36,868 bases of DNA from NCBI GenBank assembly GCA_022842595.1, contig JALHPF010000043.1:1-36868 (forward strand), given 5' to 3'. The DNA is from Rubrivivax sp. (GTDB lineage Bacteria; Pseudomonadota; Gammaproteobacteria; Burkholderiales; Burkholderiaceae_C). The notes beneath the pieces were generated by a model. It did no database searches. It saw nothing but the letters and a program-made list of their open reading frames with translations, and had not been told where the DNA came from. Position 1 is the first letter of the stretch. Each line of letters begins with the position of its first letter. The translations under genes and the position numbers were made by a program. This document shows positions 1 through 7,216 of this stretch, one piece after another.

Positions 1-25
1 CCCTGGAGCGAAGTAAAGGAGGAGA

Positions 26-66
26 CTTCGGCCGCCCATGAGCCGAAGGCTCATGGGCGGCCGAAG
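26..66. repeat. Perfect 41-base palindrome (19-bp stem, 3-base loop)
   Basis: The left arm (26-44) begins CTTCGGCCGCCCATGAGCC and the right arm (48-66) is its exact reverse complement, around a GAA loop. No T-tract follows, so this is not a classical intrinsic terminator. It lies beyond the 3' end of the MacB-type ATPase gene, in a stretch (1-170) without a convincing gene. Further CTTCGG/CCGAAG motifs at 62-66 and 128-133 suggest a REP-like dispersed intergenic element. That last point is inference; the palindrome itself is directly visible. Confidence 0.8.
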
Positions 67-170
67 GCGGGGGACATGAGCGGAAGGGGCCACCCGGCTC
101 GCCCAGCCCACGGGACCCACTTCGACAGCCGAAGGGGTCCGAGCGAACGACCGCAACGGGCCGCAAGCTG

Positions 171-911
171 TCACAGACTCCCCCCCGGCGCGCCGTCGTA
201 CACCACCCGCCCGTCCTTCAGCCGCACCAGCCGTTTGGCGTGTGCTGCGACATCGTTTTCGTGCGTCACGAGCACGATGCTCAGGCCCTGGTCGCGGTTG
301 AGCGCGTCCAGAAGGGCCAACACGTCCTCAGTGGTCTGGGTGTCCAGGTTGCCGGTGGGCTCGTCGGCCAACAGCAGTGGCGGGCGGCAGGCCAGGGCAC
401 GGGCGATGGCCACGCGCTGTTGCTGGCCGCCGCTCAACTGGCTGGGCAGGCGTTGGCTCAAGGCGCCCAGACCCACCTGGTCCAGCAGTTCCTGCGCGCG
501 GCTGCGCGCCGCGGCGCGCGAGAGGCCCGCATAGAGCAGTGGCAGCGCCACGTTCTCGAGCACGTTCATGCGCTTGAGCAGGTTGAAGCTCTGGAAGACG
601 AAGCCGATGGTCTGGTTGCGCACCTCGGCCTGCTGCGCGGCGCTGAGCTCGGTCACGTCGCGCCCGGCCAGCACATAGTGGCCGGCGTCGGCACGGTCGA
701 GCAGGCCCAGCAGGTTCATCAGCGTGCTCTTGCCGGAACCGCTGGGGCCCATCAGCGCCACGTATTCGCCGGCGCCCACCGTCAGGTCGATGTCGTGCAG
801 CACCGGCGTCACGATTTCGCCGTTGCGGTAGCTCTTGCTCACGCCCGTCAGGCGGATGACGTCGGCTGCCGCCATGTTCGCGCTGCCGTTCGTCGCGTCT
901 TCAGCGCGCAT
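171..911 (-). CDS. MacB/LolD-type ABC transporter ATP-binding protein
   Basis: This is a cytoplasmic ATPase of 246 residues, the usual size for the MacB/LolD/FtsE class. It carries Walker A GPSGSGKST (residues 55-63), a Q-loop glutamine near 107, the signature LSGGQ (159-163), Walker B LLLADEP (179-185) and a switch histidine in VTHE. Its start overlaps the end of the upstream macA-like gene by 11 bases, so the two are probably one transcript. Such ATPases energise MacA-type tripartite efflux or lipoprotein export with a MacB/FtsX-like permease. No permease follows within 1-170, so it either lies outside the window or is encoded elsewhere. An alternative ATG at 875 begins the conserved part (MAAADVIRL) and may be the real start; neither start has a strong ribosome binding site. 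Confidence 0.9.
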   Translation of the reverse strand: MRAEDATNGSANMAAADVIRLTGVSKSYRNGEIVTPVLHDIDLTVGAGEYVALMGPSGSGKSTLMNLLGLLDRADAGHYVLAGRDVTELSAAQQAEVRNQTIGFVFQSFNLLKRMNVLENVALPLLYAGLSRAAARSRAQELLDQVGLGALSQRLPSQLSGGQQQRVAIARALACRPPLLLADEPTGNLDTQTTEDVLALLDALNRDQGLSIVLVTHENDVAAHAKRLVRLKDGRVVYDGAPGGSL

Positions 912-2148
912 TCGCCGGCGTGTCGGCGCGGCGCGTGATCAGCGCGTCGCCAGCCTTGACGCTGCCGCTGAGGACCTGTGCCAGTTCGGTGAAGCGGGTG
1001 TTGGCGATGCCCACGGTCACCTCGTGCGGCTGCGGCACTTGATTCGGCCCCACCGTCCACACGCGGTAGACACGCTGGCCGCCACGTGTGCGCGTGAGCA
1101 CGCCATCGTCACCCGCCAGTGCGGCCTGGGGTGCGGCACTGGCTGCCGCTGCCGCCGCGGCCGCTGCCGCCGCGGCGGGGGCAGACGCCCCCTTGGCCGC
1201 TGCCGCCGCGATGGCCTTGCGGTCGTCGTCGTCGGGCTGGTAGCGCAGCGCGGCGGTGGGCAGGCGCAGCACATCGGGCTTGCTTTCGAGCACGATGCGC
1301 GTCTGCGCCGTCATGCCCGGCTTGAGGCGTTCGTCGCTGTTGTCGACGCTGACGATGATGTTGTAGGTGACCACGCCCTGCGCTGTCGTCGAATTCAGCC
1401 TGAACTGCTGCACCTGGCCCTCGAATTCGGCCTGCGGGTAGGCGTCCACCGTGAAGCGCACCTGCTGCCCGGGCTGCACCTGGCCGACGTCGGCCTCGCT
1501 GACGTTGGTGTGGATCTGCATCTGCCGCAGGTCGCGCGCCAGCAGGAAGAGTTCGGGCGTCTGGAAGCTGGCGGCCACGGTCTGGCCGACGTCGATGTTG
1601 CGGCGGATGACGACGCCGTCGATCGGGCTGCGGATGACGCTGTTGTTGACGTCGGCCTGCGCCGCGTCCACCTGCGCGCGGGCCAGTTCCAGGCTGGCGC
1701 GGGCGGCGTCGAACTCACGCTGGCTCTGGTCCAGCGCCAGGCCGCTGATGAAGTTCTGCGCCACCAGCTGGCGGTTGCGTTCCAGGCTGGCCGTGGCCAG
1801 CGCCACGCCGGCCTGGGCGCTGGCGGCCTGGGCCTGGGCCTGGCGCAAACGCGCCTGCAGGTTGGTGGGGTCCAGGCGCAGCAGCACCTGGCCGGCCTTC
1901 ACGCGGTCGTTGAAGTCGGCCAGGCGTTCCATCACCGTGCCGCTGACCTGGGTGCCGACGGTGATGGTCGTCACCGGCTGCACCGTGCCGGTGGCCATCA
2001 CCACCTGCGTGATGGGGCCGCGGTCGACGAGCGCGGTGCGGTACTTGTCTGGCGGCGGCTTGACGGGGCGTTGCTGCCACCACCAGGCGGCGGCTGCGGT
2101 GGCGAGCAGCAGCACGGCGGCGGCCGCGGCCTTCGTGGAACGTTTCAT
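901..2148 (-). CDS. macA: MacA-like periplasmic adaptor (HlyD/RND membrane fusion protein)
   Basis: The 415-residue protein opens with a basic N-terminus and one hydrophobic segment (about residues 5-24), as in inner-membrane-anchored adaptors. A biotinyl-lipoyl-like half with GTQVSGTV, a long coiled-coil hairpin rich in Ala/Gln/Arg (about 105-165), the second lipoyl half (SPIDGVV) and beta-barrel regions follow in the MacA order. It would bridge an inner-membrane MacB-type transporter and an outer-membrane TolC-like channel. The C-terminal third contains an alanine run (about residues 322-342) encoded by GC-only codons, an insert not typical of the family. The next gene on the strand is the ATPase, with overlapping ends. 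The symbol rests on family resemblance; the exported substrate cannot be told from the sequence. Confidence 0.88.
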   Translation of the reverse strand: MKRSTKAAAAAVLLLATAAAAWWWQQRPVKPPPDKYRTALVDRGPITQVVMATGTVQPVTTITVGTQVSGTVMERLADFNDRVKAGQVLLRLDPTNLQARLRQAQAQAASAQAGVALATASLERNRQLVAQNFISGLALDQSQREFDAARASLELARAQVDAAQADVNNSVIRSPIDGVVIRRNIDVGQTVAASFQTPELFLLARDLRQMQIHTNVSEADVGQVQPGQQVRFTVDAYPQAEFEGQVQQFRLNSTTAQGVVTYNIIVSVDNSDERLKPGMTAQTRIVLESKPDVLRLPTAALRYQPDDDDRKAIAAAAAKGASAPAAAAAAAAAAAASAAPQAALAGDDGVLTRTRGGQRVYRVWTVGPNQVPQPHEVTVGIANTRFTELAQVLSGSVKAGDALITRRADTPANAR

Positions 2149-2249
2149 CGGTGTCGGTCGGGTCGTACGGCTGCGCAGGCGTGCCCGCGGAGTTTAGGCC
2201 GCACCGGTGGCCCCGCGCTGCGCCGGTAGTTGCGTTAGCGTCGCGGTTC

Positions 2250-3137
2250 ATGACCGCGCCCACCCCTGCCGACCTGGCCTGCCCGAACTGCAGCCGTGCC
2301 CTGGGCGAAGCGCCGCCGCCGTTCTGCCCGGGCTGCGGCCAGGAAGTGCGCGTGCGGCCGCCTTCGGTGGGCGAATTCCTGCAGCAGTTCGGCGGCGCCT
2401 ACCTGTCTACCGAAGGTGCGCTGTGGCGCACGCTGAAGCTGCTGTTCACGCAGCCCGGTGCGCTCACCCAGCACTACCTGGCCGGACGGCGCAAGCACTA
2501 TGTGCTGCCGCTGCGGCTTTATCTGAGCTTGAGCGTGCTGGCCCTGCTGGTGGTGCGCTTCGTGGCCGAGGTGACGCCGATTTCCGGGCTCGACAACCCG
2601 GCACTGGCGTCGGCATTGCGCAGCGGCAAGCCCACCGCGGTGCTCAACTTCTATGGCAGCAAGGCCGGCATTCGCGACGGCGTGCTGGTCTGCGAACGCA
2701 TGCCGCGCTGGGTGTGCGTGCGCATCAGCGAAGCACTGCAGGCCGACCCGCCGGGATTCCTGGTCAAGCTCCAGCAGGCCAACCAGCGTGTCGTGGCCAA
2801 CTGGAGCGTGGTCATGTTCCTGCTGCTGCCGCTGTTCGCGCTGGGTCTGCGTGTACTTCACGCCGGCAGCGGCATGGTCTATGCCGAGCATCTGGTGTTT
2901 GCGCTGCACCTGCATGCCTTCTGGTCGGTGATGCTGCTGGCGCTGCTGGCCAACTGGCTGCCATTGACCGTGCTGGCCCTGGCGATCATGGTGGTCTACA
3001 CGCTGATGGCCGGGCAACGGGTGTACGGCGGCCGCTGGTGGTCGCGCTGGGTGCGGGGGCTCGCCCTGTCGGGGTACTACTTTGCCTTGCTGAGCGTGGC
3101 GGTGCCGCTGGCGGTGCTGGCGAGTGTGTTGCTGTGA
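2250..3137 (+). CDS. DUF3667-family membrane protein, copy 1
   Basis: The 295-residue protein starts with a small zinc-ribbon-like motif (CPNC ... CPGC, about residues 11-29). The conserved region around EFLQQFGGAY and YLAGRRKHYVLPLRLYL follows, then several hydrophobic segments (about 95-110, 190-207, 220-245 and the C-terminus). This order matches the DUF3667 family of unknown function. The ATG at 2250 was chosen because the frame upstream of it is non-conserved, proline/arginine-rich sequence. The gene is divergent from the macA-like gene, with about 100 bases between the starts, and overlaps copy 2 downstream by four bases. The pair is probably co-transcribed. No biochemical role is claimed. 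Confidence 0.8.
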   Translation: MTAPTPADLACPNCSRALGEAPPPFCPGCGQEVRVRPPSVGEFLQQFGGAYLSTEGALWRTLKLLFTQPGALTQHYLAGRRKHYVLPLRLYLSLSVLALLVVRFVAEVTPISGLDNPALASALRSGKPTAVLNFYGSKAGIRDGVLVCERMPRWVCVRISEALQADPPGFLVKLQQANQRVVANWSVVMFLLLPLFALGLRVLHAGSGMVYAEHLVFALHLHAFWSVMLLALLANWLPLTVLALAIMVVYTLMAGQRVYGGRWWSRWVRGLALSGYYFALLSVAVPLAVLASVLL

Positions 3138-4036
3138 ACCCGAACCCAGCCACGCCTGCACCCGCCCTGGTGCACCTCGCATGCCTGAACTGTGGCGAAC
3201 CACTGCTGCCCAGGGCCGGCGGCCAGCCGGCCTTGCATTGCCCGGCCTGCGGCCAGGAAACCCATGTACGGCCGCCGAAGCTGGGTGAGTTCCTGCAGCA
3301 GTTCGGTGGTGCCTACTTCGCCACCGAAGGCGCGCTCTGGCGCACGCTGAAACTGCTGCTGCTGAAGCCGGGCGAACTCACGGCGCAATACCTGGCCGGC
3401 CGGCGCAAGCACTATGTGTTGCCCTTGCGGCTGTACCTCAGCGTCAGCCTGGTGGTCCTGCTGCTCTTTCGCATCAGCGCGACGGCCAGCCTGGAAGCGC
3501 CGGGCCTCGTGCGCATGGACGGCACCGAGCCGCGCAATGGCAGCATCAGCCTCGGGCCCGGCCGGGCGGGCATGAAGGACGGCGTCTTCTTCTGCGAACA
3601 GCTGCCTGGCTGGCTGTGTCAACGCATCCAGCGCCGCATTGACGTCAAGCCCGAGGCCCTGGAAGGTATGGTGCGGCAGGTCAGCGAACGCTTCGTGGCC
3701 AACCTGGGCGCGTCGATGTTCGTGCTGCTGCCGGCGTTCGCGTTGTGGCTGAAGCTGGCCTACCGTGGCCGTGGCCTGCGGTACACCGAGCATCTGGTGT
3801 TTGCGCTGCACGTGCATACCGCGTGGTTCCTGGTGTTCGGCCTGCTGCTGCTGCCCTGGGGCTGGCTGAACCTGCTGTGGCTGGCCGTGCCGGTCTACAC
3901 GCTGATGGCCATGAAGCGGGTCTACGGCGGCCGCTGGTGGGCGCGCTGGCTGCGTGCCGGGCTGGTGGCTACGCTGTACCTGCTGACGCTGGGCCTGGCC
4001 ACGTCGCTGCTGGGCTTGTGGGCCTTTCTCGGCTGA
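3134..4036 (+). CDS. DUF3667-family membrane protein, copy 2
   Basis: This 300-residue paralogue of the preceding gene has the same layout: CLNC ... CPACGQE near the N-terminus, then FLQQFGGAYFATEGALWRTL and YLAGRRKHYVLPLRLYL, then several membrane segments. It starts with GTG at 3134 inside a GTGA overlap with the stop of copy 1, which indicates translational coupling. The frame is open far upstream of this start (to 2207), but that stretch is only the shadow of copy 1. The two copies are most similar in the first 110 residues and in the C-terminal quarter (EHLVFALH, VYTLMA, RVYGGRWW). The central loop between the membrane segments differs, consistent with tandem duplication followed by divergence. 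Function is unknown. Confidence 0.8.
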   Translation: MNPNPATPAPALVHLACLNCGEPLLPRAGGQPALHCPACGQETHVRPPKLGEFLQQFGGAYFATEGALWRTLKLLLLKPGELTAQYLAGRRKHYVLPLRLYLSVSLVVLLLFRISATASLEAPGLVRMDGTEPRNGSISLGPGRAGMKDGVFFCEQLPGWLCQRIQRRIDVKPEALEGMVRQVSERFVANLGASMFVLLPAFALWLKLAYRGRGLRYTEHLVFALHVHTAWFLVFGLLLLPWGWLNLLWLAVPVYTLMAMKRVYGGRWWARWLRAGLVATLYLLTLGLATSLLGLWAFLG

Positions 4037-4053
4037 GCATTCCGCATCCAACC

Positions 4054-4764
4054 TCAGCCCGCACCCAGGGCTTGTGCCAGGGCGAGGAAGTCGTCGGCCA
4101 CCAGGTCGAATTCCCCCGCCGTCCAGGCTTCCATCGTGCCCCCCGGCCCCCTTTCCTGCGGCCGCGGCACATAGGCCGTGCGCAGGCCGCAGGCGGCAGC
4201 GGCGCGCAGGTCACTCGGGTGGGCGGCCACCATCATCACCTGCGCCGGCGCCAGTCCCAGCAGCCGGGCCGCACCCAGGTAGACCTCGGGGTCGGGCTTG
4301 TAGTGGCCGAAGAGTTCGGCGCTGAGCACCATGTCCCAGGGCAGGCCGGCGTTTTTGGCCATGTTCAGCAACAGCGCCACATGGCCGTTGCTCAGCGTCG
4401 TGATGGTGAACCGGCGTTTCAGCTTCGTCAGCCCGGTCACGCTGTCGGGCCAGGGCTGCAGGCGGTGCCAGACTCGGTTCAGCTCGGCGGCCTGTGCCTC
4501 CTGCAGGGCAATGCCACGTTCGGCGAGCAGGCGGTTCAGGATGCGGCGGTGCAGGCCATCCAGGTCGGTCCAGGGCAACGCGCCACTGCGCACGTCCTGC
4601 ATGGCCGGTGCGTAGCCGGCGCGCCAGGCCAGGGCGAAGTCGCCGCCATCCACAGGCAGGGCCAGGCGCTGAACTTCGGCCTGCACGCTGCCGTACCAGT
4701 CGACGACGGTGCCGAAGACGTCGAAGCACAGCGCACGCACGTCGATGTGTTTCGGGACCAGCAT
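4054..4764 (-). CDS. HAD-superfamily hydrolase, haloacid dehalogenase type II-like
   Basis: The 236-residue protein has the four HAD motifs: FDVFGT with nucleophile Asp15, TTLSNG (motif II), HYKPDP with the motif III lysine, and a motif IV region around AAHPSDLRAAAACGL. The length and the DVFGTVVDW start resemble L-2-haloacid dehalogenases, which hydrolyse 2-haloalkanoic acids. Many proteins in this subgroup have no proven dehalogenase activity, so the substrate is open. The gene is convergent with the DUF3667 pair (17 bases between stops) and divergent from bchE, with which it shares a 123-base upstream region. No ribosome binding site stands out before the ATG. Confidence 0.85.
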   Translation of the reverse strand: MLVPKHIDVRALCFDVFGTVVDWYGSVQAEVQRLALPVDGGDFALAWRAGYAPAMQDVRSGALPWTDLDGLHRRILNRLLAERGIALQEAQAAELNRVWHRLQPWPDSVTGLTKLKRRFTITTLSNGHVALLLNMAKNAGLPWDMVLSAELFGHYKPDPEVYLGAARLLGLAPAQVMMVAAHPSDLRAAAACGLRTAYVPRPQERGPGGTMEAWTAGEFDLVADDFLALAQALGAG

Positions 4765-4787
4765 GGCGGCAGTTTAGGACGGTGCGG

Positions 4788-4803
4788 CAACTTGGCCAAG
4801 TTG
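4788..4803. promoter_or_regulatory. 16-base perfect palindrome between divergent HAD gene and bchE
   Basis: CAACTTGGCCAAGTTG is a perfect inverted repeat placed 24 bases upstream of the HAD start codon and 84 bases upstream of the bchE start codon. Its position in a divergent intergenic region makes it a candidate operator. The regulator is unknown. Confidence 0.45.
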
Positions 4804-4813
4804 TCAGAGTTTT

Positions 4814-4827
4814 TTGACGCAGCGCAA
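4814..4827 (+). promoter_or_regulatory. Candidate FNR-type box upstream of bchE
   Basis: TTGACGCAGCGCAA matches the FNR pattern TTGAT-N4-ATCAA at seven of ten defined positions. If it acted at -41.5, transcription would begin near 4862, 26 bases before the bchE ATG. A one-mismatch PpsR/CrtJ-like element (TGT-N12-ACG, 4802-4819) overlaps it, and TGTCAG (4802-4807) pairs with CTGACA (4840-4845). Oxygen control of bchE by FnrL is, as I recall, described in Rubrivivax; assigning it here is inference. Confidence 0.3.
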
Positions 4828-4887
4828 AGTGGCGTTCGCCTGACAGTCAGACGATGGCCTCCCCGCCCGAACTCAGTGAGCTCCGCG

Positions 4888-6564
4888 ATGCGCATCCTCT
4901 TCGTCCACCCCAACTACCATTCGGGCGGCGCCGAGATCGCCGGCAACTGGCCGCCGGCCTGGGTGGCCTACCTCACCGGCTACCTGAAGGCCGCGGGCTA
5001 CACCGACGTGCATTTCGTCGACGGGATGACGCATCACCTGAGCGACGACCAGGTGCGCGCGCGCATCGAGGAACTGCGCCCCGACGTGGTGGGCTGCACC
5101 GCCATCACACCCGCCATCTACAAGGCCGAACGCCTGTTGCAGGTGGCCAAGGAAGTGAACCCGGCCATCGTCACCGTGCTCGGCGGCATCCACGGCACCT
5201 TCATGTACCCGCAGGTGCTGAAGGAAGCGCCCTGGATCGACGCCGTGGTGCGCGGTGAAGGCGAGCAGGTGTTCCTGAACCTGGTGGGCGCCATCGAGGA
5301 CGGCAGTTTCGCGGCCAACCCGCATGCCGTGGCCGGCATCGCCTTCCTGGACCGCGCAGCCGGTGCTGGCAAGGTGGTGGCCACGCCTGCCGAGCCGCCC
5401 ATCCAGGACCTGGACCGCATCCAGCCCGATTGGGGCATCCTGGAATGGGACAAGTACATCTACATCCCGATGGGGGTGCGCGTGGCCATCCCGAACTTTG
5501 CGCGCGGCTGCCCGTTCACCTGCAGCTTCTGCAGCCAGTGGAAGTTCTGGCGCGACTACCGCATCCGCGAGCCCAAGGCCGTGGTCGACGAGATCGAGGG
5601 CCTGGTGAAGAACCACGGCGTCGGCTTCTTCATCCTGGCCGACGAGGAACCCACGATCCACCGCAAGAAGTTCATCGCCTTCTGCGAGGAATTGATAGAG
5701 CGCCAGTTGCCCGTGCTGTGGGGAATCAACACCCGCGTCACCGACATCCTGCGCGACGAGAAGCTGCTGCCGATGTTCCGCAAGGCCGGCCTGGTGCACG
5801 TGAGCCTGGGCACCGAAGCGGCGGCGCAGCTGAAGCTGGACCGCTTCAACAAGGAAACCACGATCGAGCAGAACAAGAAGGCCATCCGCCTCTTGCGCGA
5901 AGCCGGCATCGTGACCGAGGCGCAGTTCATCGTCGGCCTGGAAAACGAGACCGCCGAGACGCTGGAGGAAACCTACCGCATGGCGCGCGACTGGAACCCC
6001 GACATGGCCAACTGGGCGATGTACACGCCCTGGCCCTTCAGCGACCTGTTCCAGGAACTCGGGGACAAGGTCGAGGTGTTCGACTTCGAGAAGTACAACT
6101 TCGTGACGCCGATCATGAAGCCCGACGCGATGGACCGCGCCGAGCTGCTGGACCGGGTGATGAACAACTACCGCCGGTTCTTCATGAACAAGAGCTTCTT
6201 CCAGTACCCGTTCGAGAAGGACAAGGTCAAGCGCAAGTATCTGATGGGCTGCCTGAAGGCCTTCCTGAAGAGCGGCTTCCAGCGCACCTTCTACGACCTG
6301 GGCCGGGTGGGCTACTGGGGCCCCTTGAACGCATTCGGCAAGAAGGGTGTGGACTTCGCCTTCGACACCACCCGCACCTTCACCCGTGCCGACCCGGGCG
6401 CTCTGGCCGAGGCCGACGCCAACTGGGTGACCATGCACGGCCCGAAGATCGAACACAAGCGGCGCAAGGGCGAAGAGATCGCCGCCGCGGCGATGGCCTG
6501 CGGTGGCGGCAGCGAACAGCTGGCTGAAGGGGCGGGAGTCGGCGACCAGAGGGCACCCACATGA
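4888..6564 (+). CDS. bchE: Anaerobic Mg-protoporphyrin IX monomethyl ester cyclase (BchE)
   Basis: BchE is the oxygen-independent, B12- and radical-SAM-dependent enzyme that forms the isocyclic E ring of bacteriochlorophyll. The 558-residue protein opens with the hallmark sequence MRILFVHPNYHSGGAEIAGN of the cobalamin-binding domain. The radical SAM cluster motif CPFTCSFC follows (Cys208, Cys212, Cys215), then a TIM-barrel half and a BchE-type C-terminal region. The frame is open 1.1 kb upstream, but the conserved N-terminus fixes the start at 4888. The stop overlaps the bchJ start in ATGA, so the two are translationally coupled. No other photosynthesis gene is visible nearby. The 123-base upstream region carries possible oxygen-responsive sites. 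Confidence 0.95.
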   Translation: MRILFVHPNYHSGGAEIAGNWPPAWVAYLTGYLKAAGYTDVHFVDGMTHHLSDDQVRARIEELRPDVVGCTAITPAIYKAERLLQVAKEVNPAIVTVLGGIHGTFMYPQVLKEAPWIDAVVRGEGEQVFLNLVGAIEDGSFAANPHAVAGIAFLDRAAGAGKVVATPAEPPIQDLDRIQPDWGILEWDKYIYIPMGVRVAIPNFARGCPFTCSFCSQWKFWRDYRIREPKAVVDEIEGLVKNHGVGFFILADEEPTIHRKKFIAFCEELIERQLPVLWGINTRVTDILRDEKLLPMFRKAGLVHVSLGTEAAAQLKLDRFNKETTIEQNKKAIRLLREAGIVTEAQFIVGLENETAETLEETYRMARDWNPDMANWAMYTPWPFSDLFQELGDKVEVFDFEKYNFVTPIMKPDAMDRAELLDRVMNNYRRFFMNKSFFQYPFEKDKVKRKYLMGCLKAFLKSGFQRTFYDLGRVGYWGPLNAFGKKGVDFAFDTTRTFTRADPGALAEADANWVTMHGPKIEHKRRKGEEIAAAAMACGGGSEQLAEGAGVGDQRAPT

Positions 6565-7178
6565 CAGCGGCGGTGCAGGCCGGTGGCCCGAAGCTGGGCC
6601 GCATCGGCCCGAACGCCATCACGCGCGTTGCGCAGGCCCTGCCGCCGCGGGTGGGCAGCGGCGCCACCTGGGCGCTGTTCGAACGTGCCGGCCTGCTGCA
6701 CCACCTGCTTCAGCCGCCGAAGGACATGGTCGACGAGGCCGAGGTCCGCAGCTTGCACCATGAACTGCAACGCGAACTGGGCCAGGTGCGGGCCAGCGAG
6801 GTGTCGCGTGCTGCTGGCCGGGCCACGGGCGACTACCTGCTGGCCCACCGCATCCCGCGCCTGGCCCAGCGCCTGCTGCGCAGCCTGCCCGCATTCGCGG
6901 CGGCACGGCTGCTGCTGACGGCCGTGCGCCGCAATGCCTGGACCTTCGTCGGCAGCGGCGAATTCAGCGCCAGCGCCGCCATCGGCCAGCCGGTGGTGCT
7001 GCGCATCCGCCACAACCCGCTGTGCCAGGGCCTGACCAGCAGCGTGCCGGCCTGCGACTACTACGCCATGACTTTCGAGCGCCTGTTCCAGGTGCTGGTG
7101 CATCCGAAGGCGCGGGTGTTCGAAGTGGCCTGCGAGGCCTGCGGCGACCCGGAATGCCGCTTCGAGGTGCGCTGGTAG
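6561..7178 (+). CDS. bchJ: BchJ, V4R-domain protein of bacteriochlorophyll synthesis
   Basis: This 205-residue protein has a helical N-terminal half and a C-terminal V4R (4-vinyl-reductase) domain ending in the cysteine-bearing strand CEACGDPECRFEV. BchJ was first named a vinyl reductase. Later work assigned that reaction to BciA/BciB and suggested BchJ assists Mg-porphyrin handling with the chelatase and BchM, so the catalytic label should be used with care. It starts within the stop codon of bchE (ATGA overlap), matching the bchE-bchJ order seen in purple bacteria. The next gene, purB, begins 38 bases downstream and belongs to an unrelated pathway. Confidence 0.88.
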   Translation: MTAAVQAGGPKLGRIGPNAITRVAQALPPRVGSGATWALFERAGLLHHLLQPPKDMVDEAEVRSLHHELQRELGQVRASEVSRAAGRATGDYLLAHRIPRLAQRLLRSLPAFAAARLLLTAVRRNAWTFVGSGEFSASAAIGQPVVLRIRHNPLCQGLTSSVPACDYYAMTFERLFQVLVHPKARVFEVACEACGDPECRFEVRW

Positions 7179-7216
7179 CGGGCGGCTGGTTCGGCGCCGG
7201 CACCTAAAATCGGCGG

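Noticed and set aside
3745..4887. N-terminal extension of bchE over 381 residues
   Set aside because: The conserved BchE start is MRILFVHPNY at 4888; the upstream frame covers other genes and is not protein-like.
4873..6456. 527-residue minus-strand frame opposite bchE
   Set aside because: Antisense shadow; bchE on the plus strand has all its motifs.
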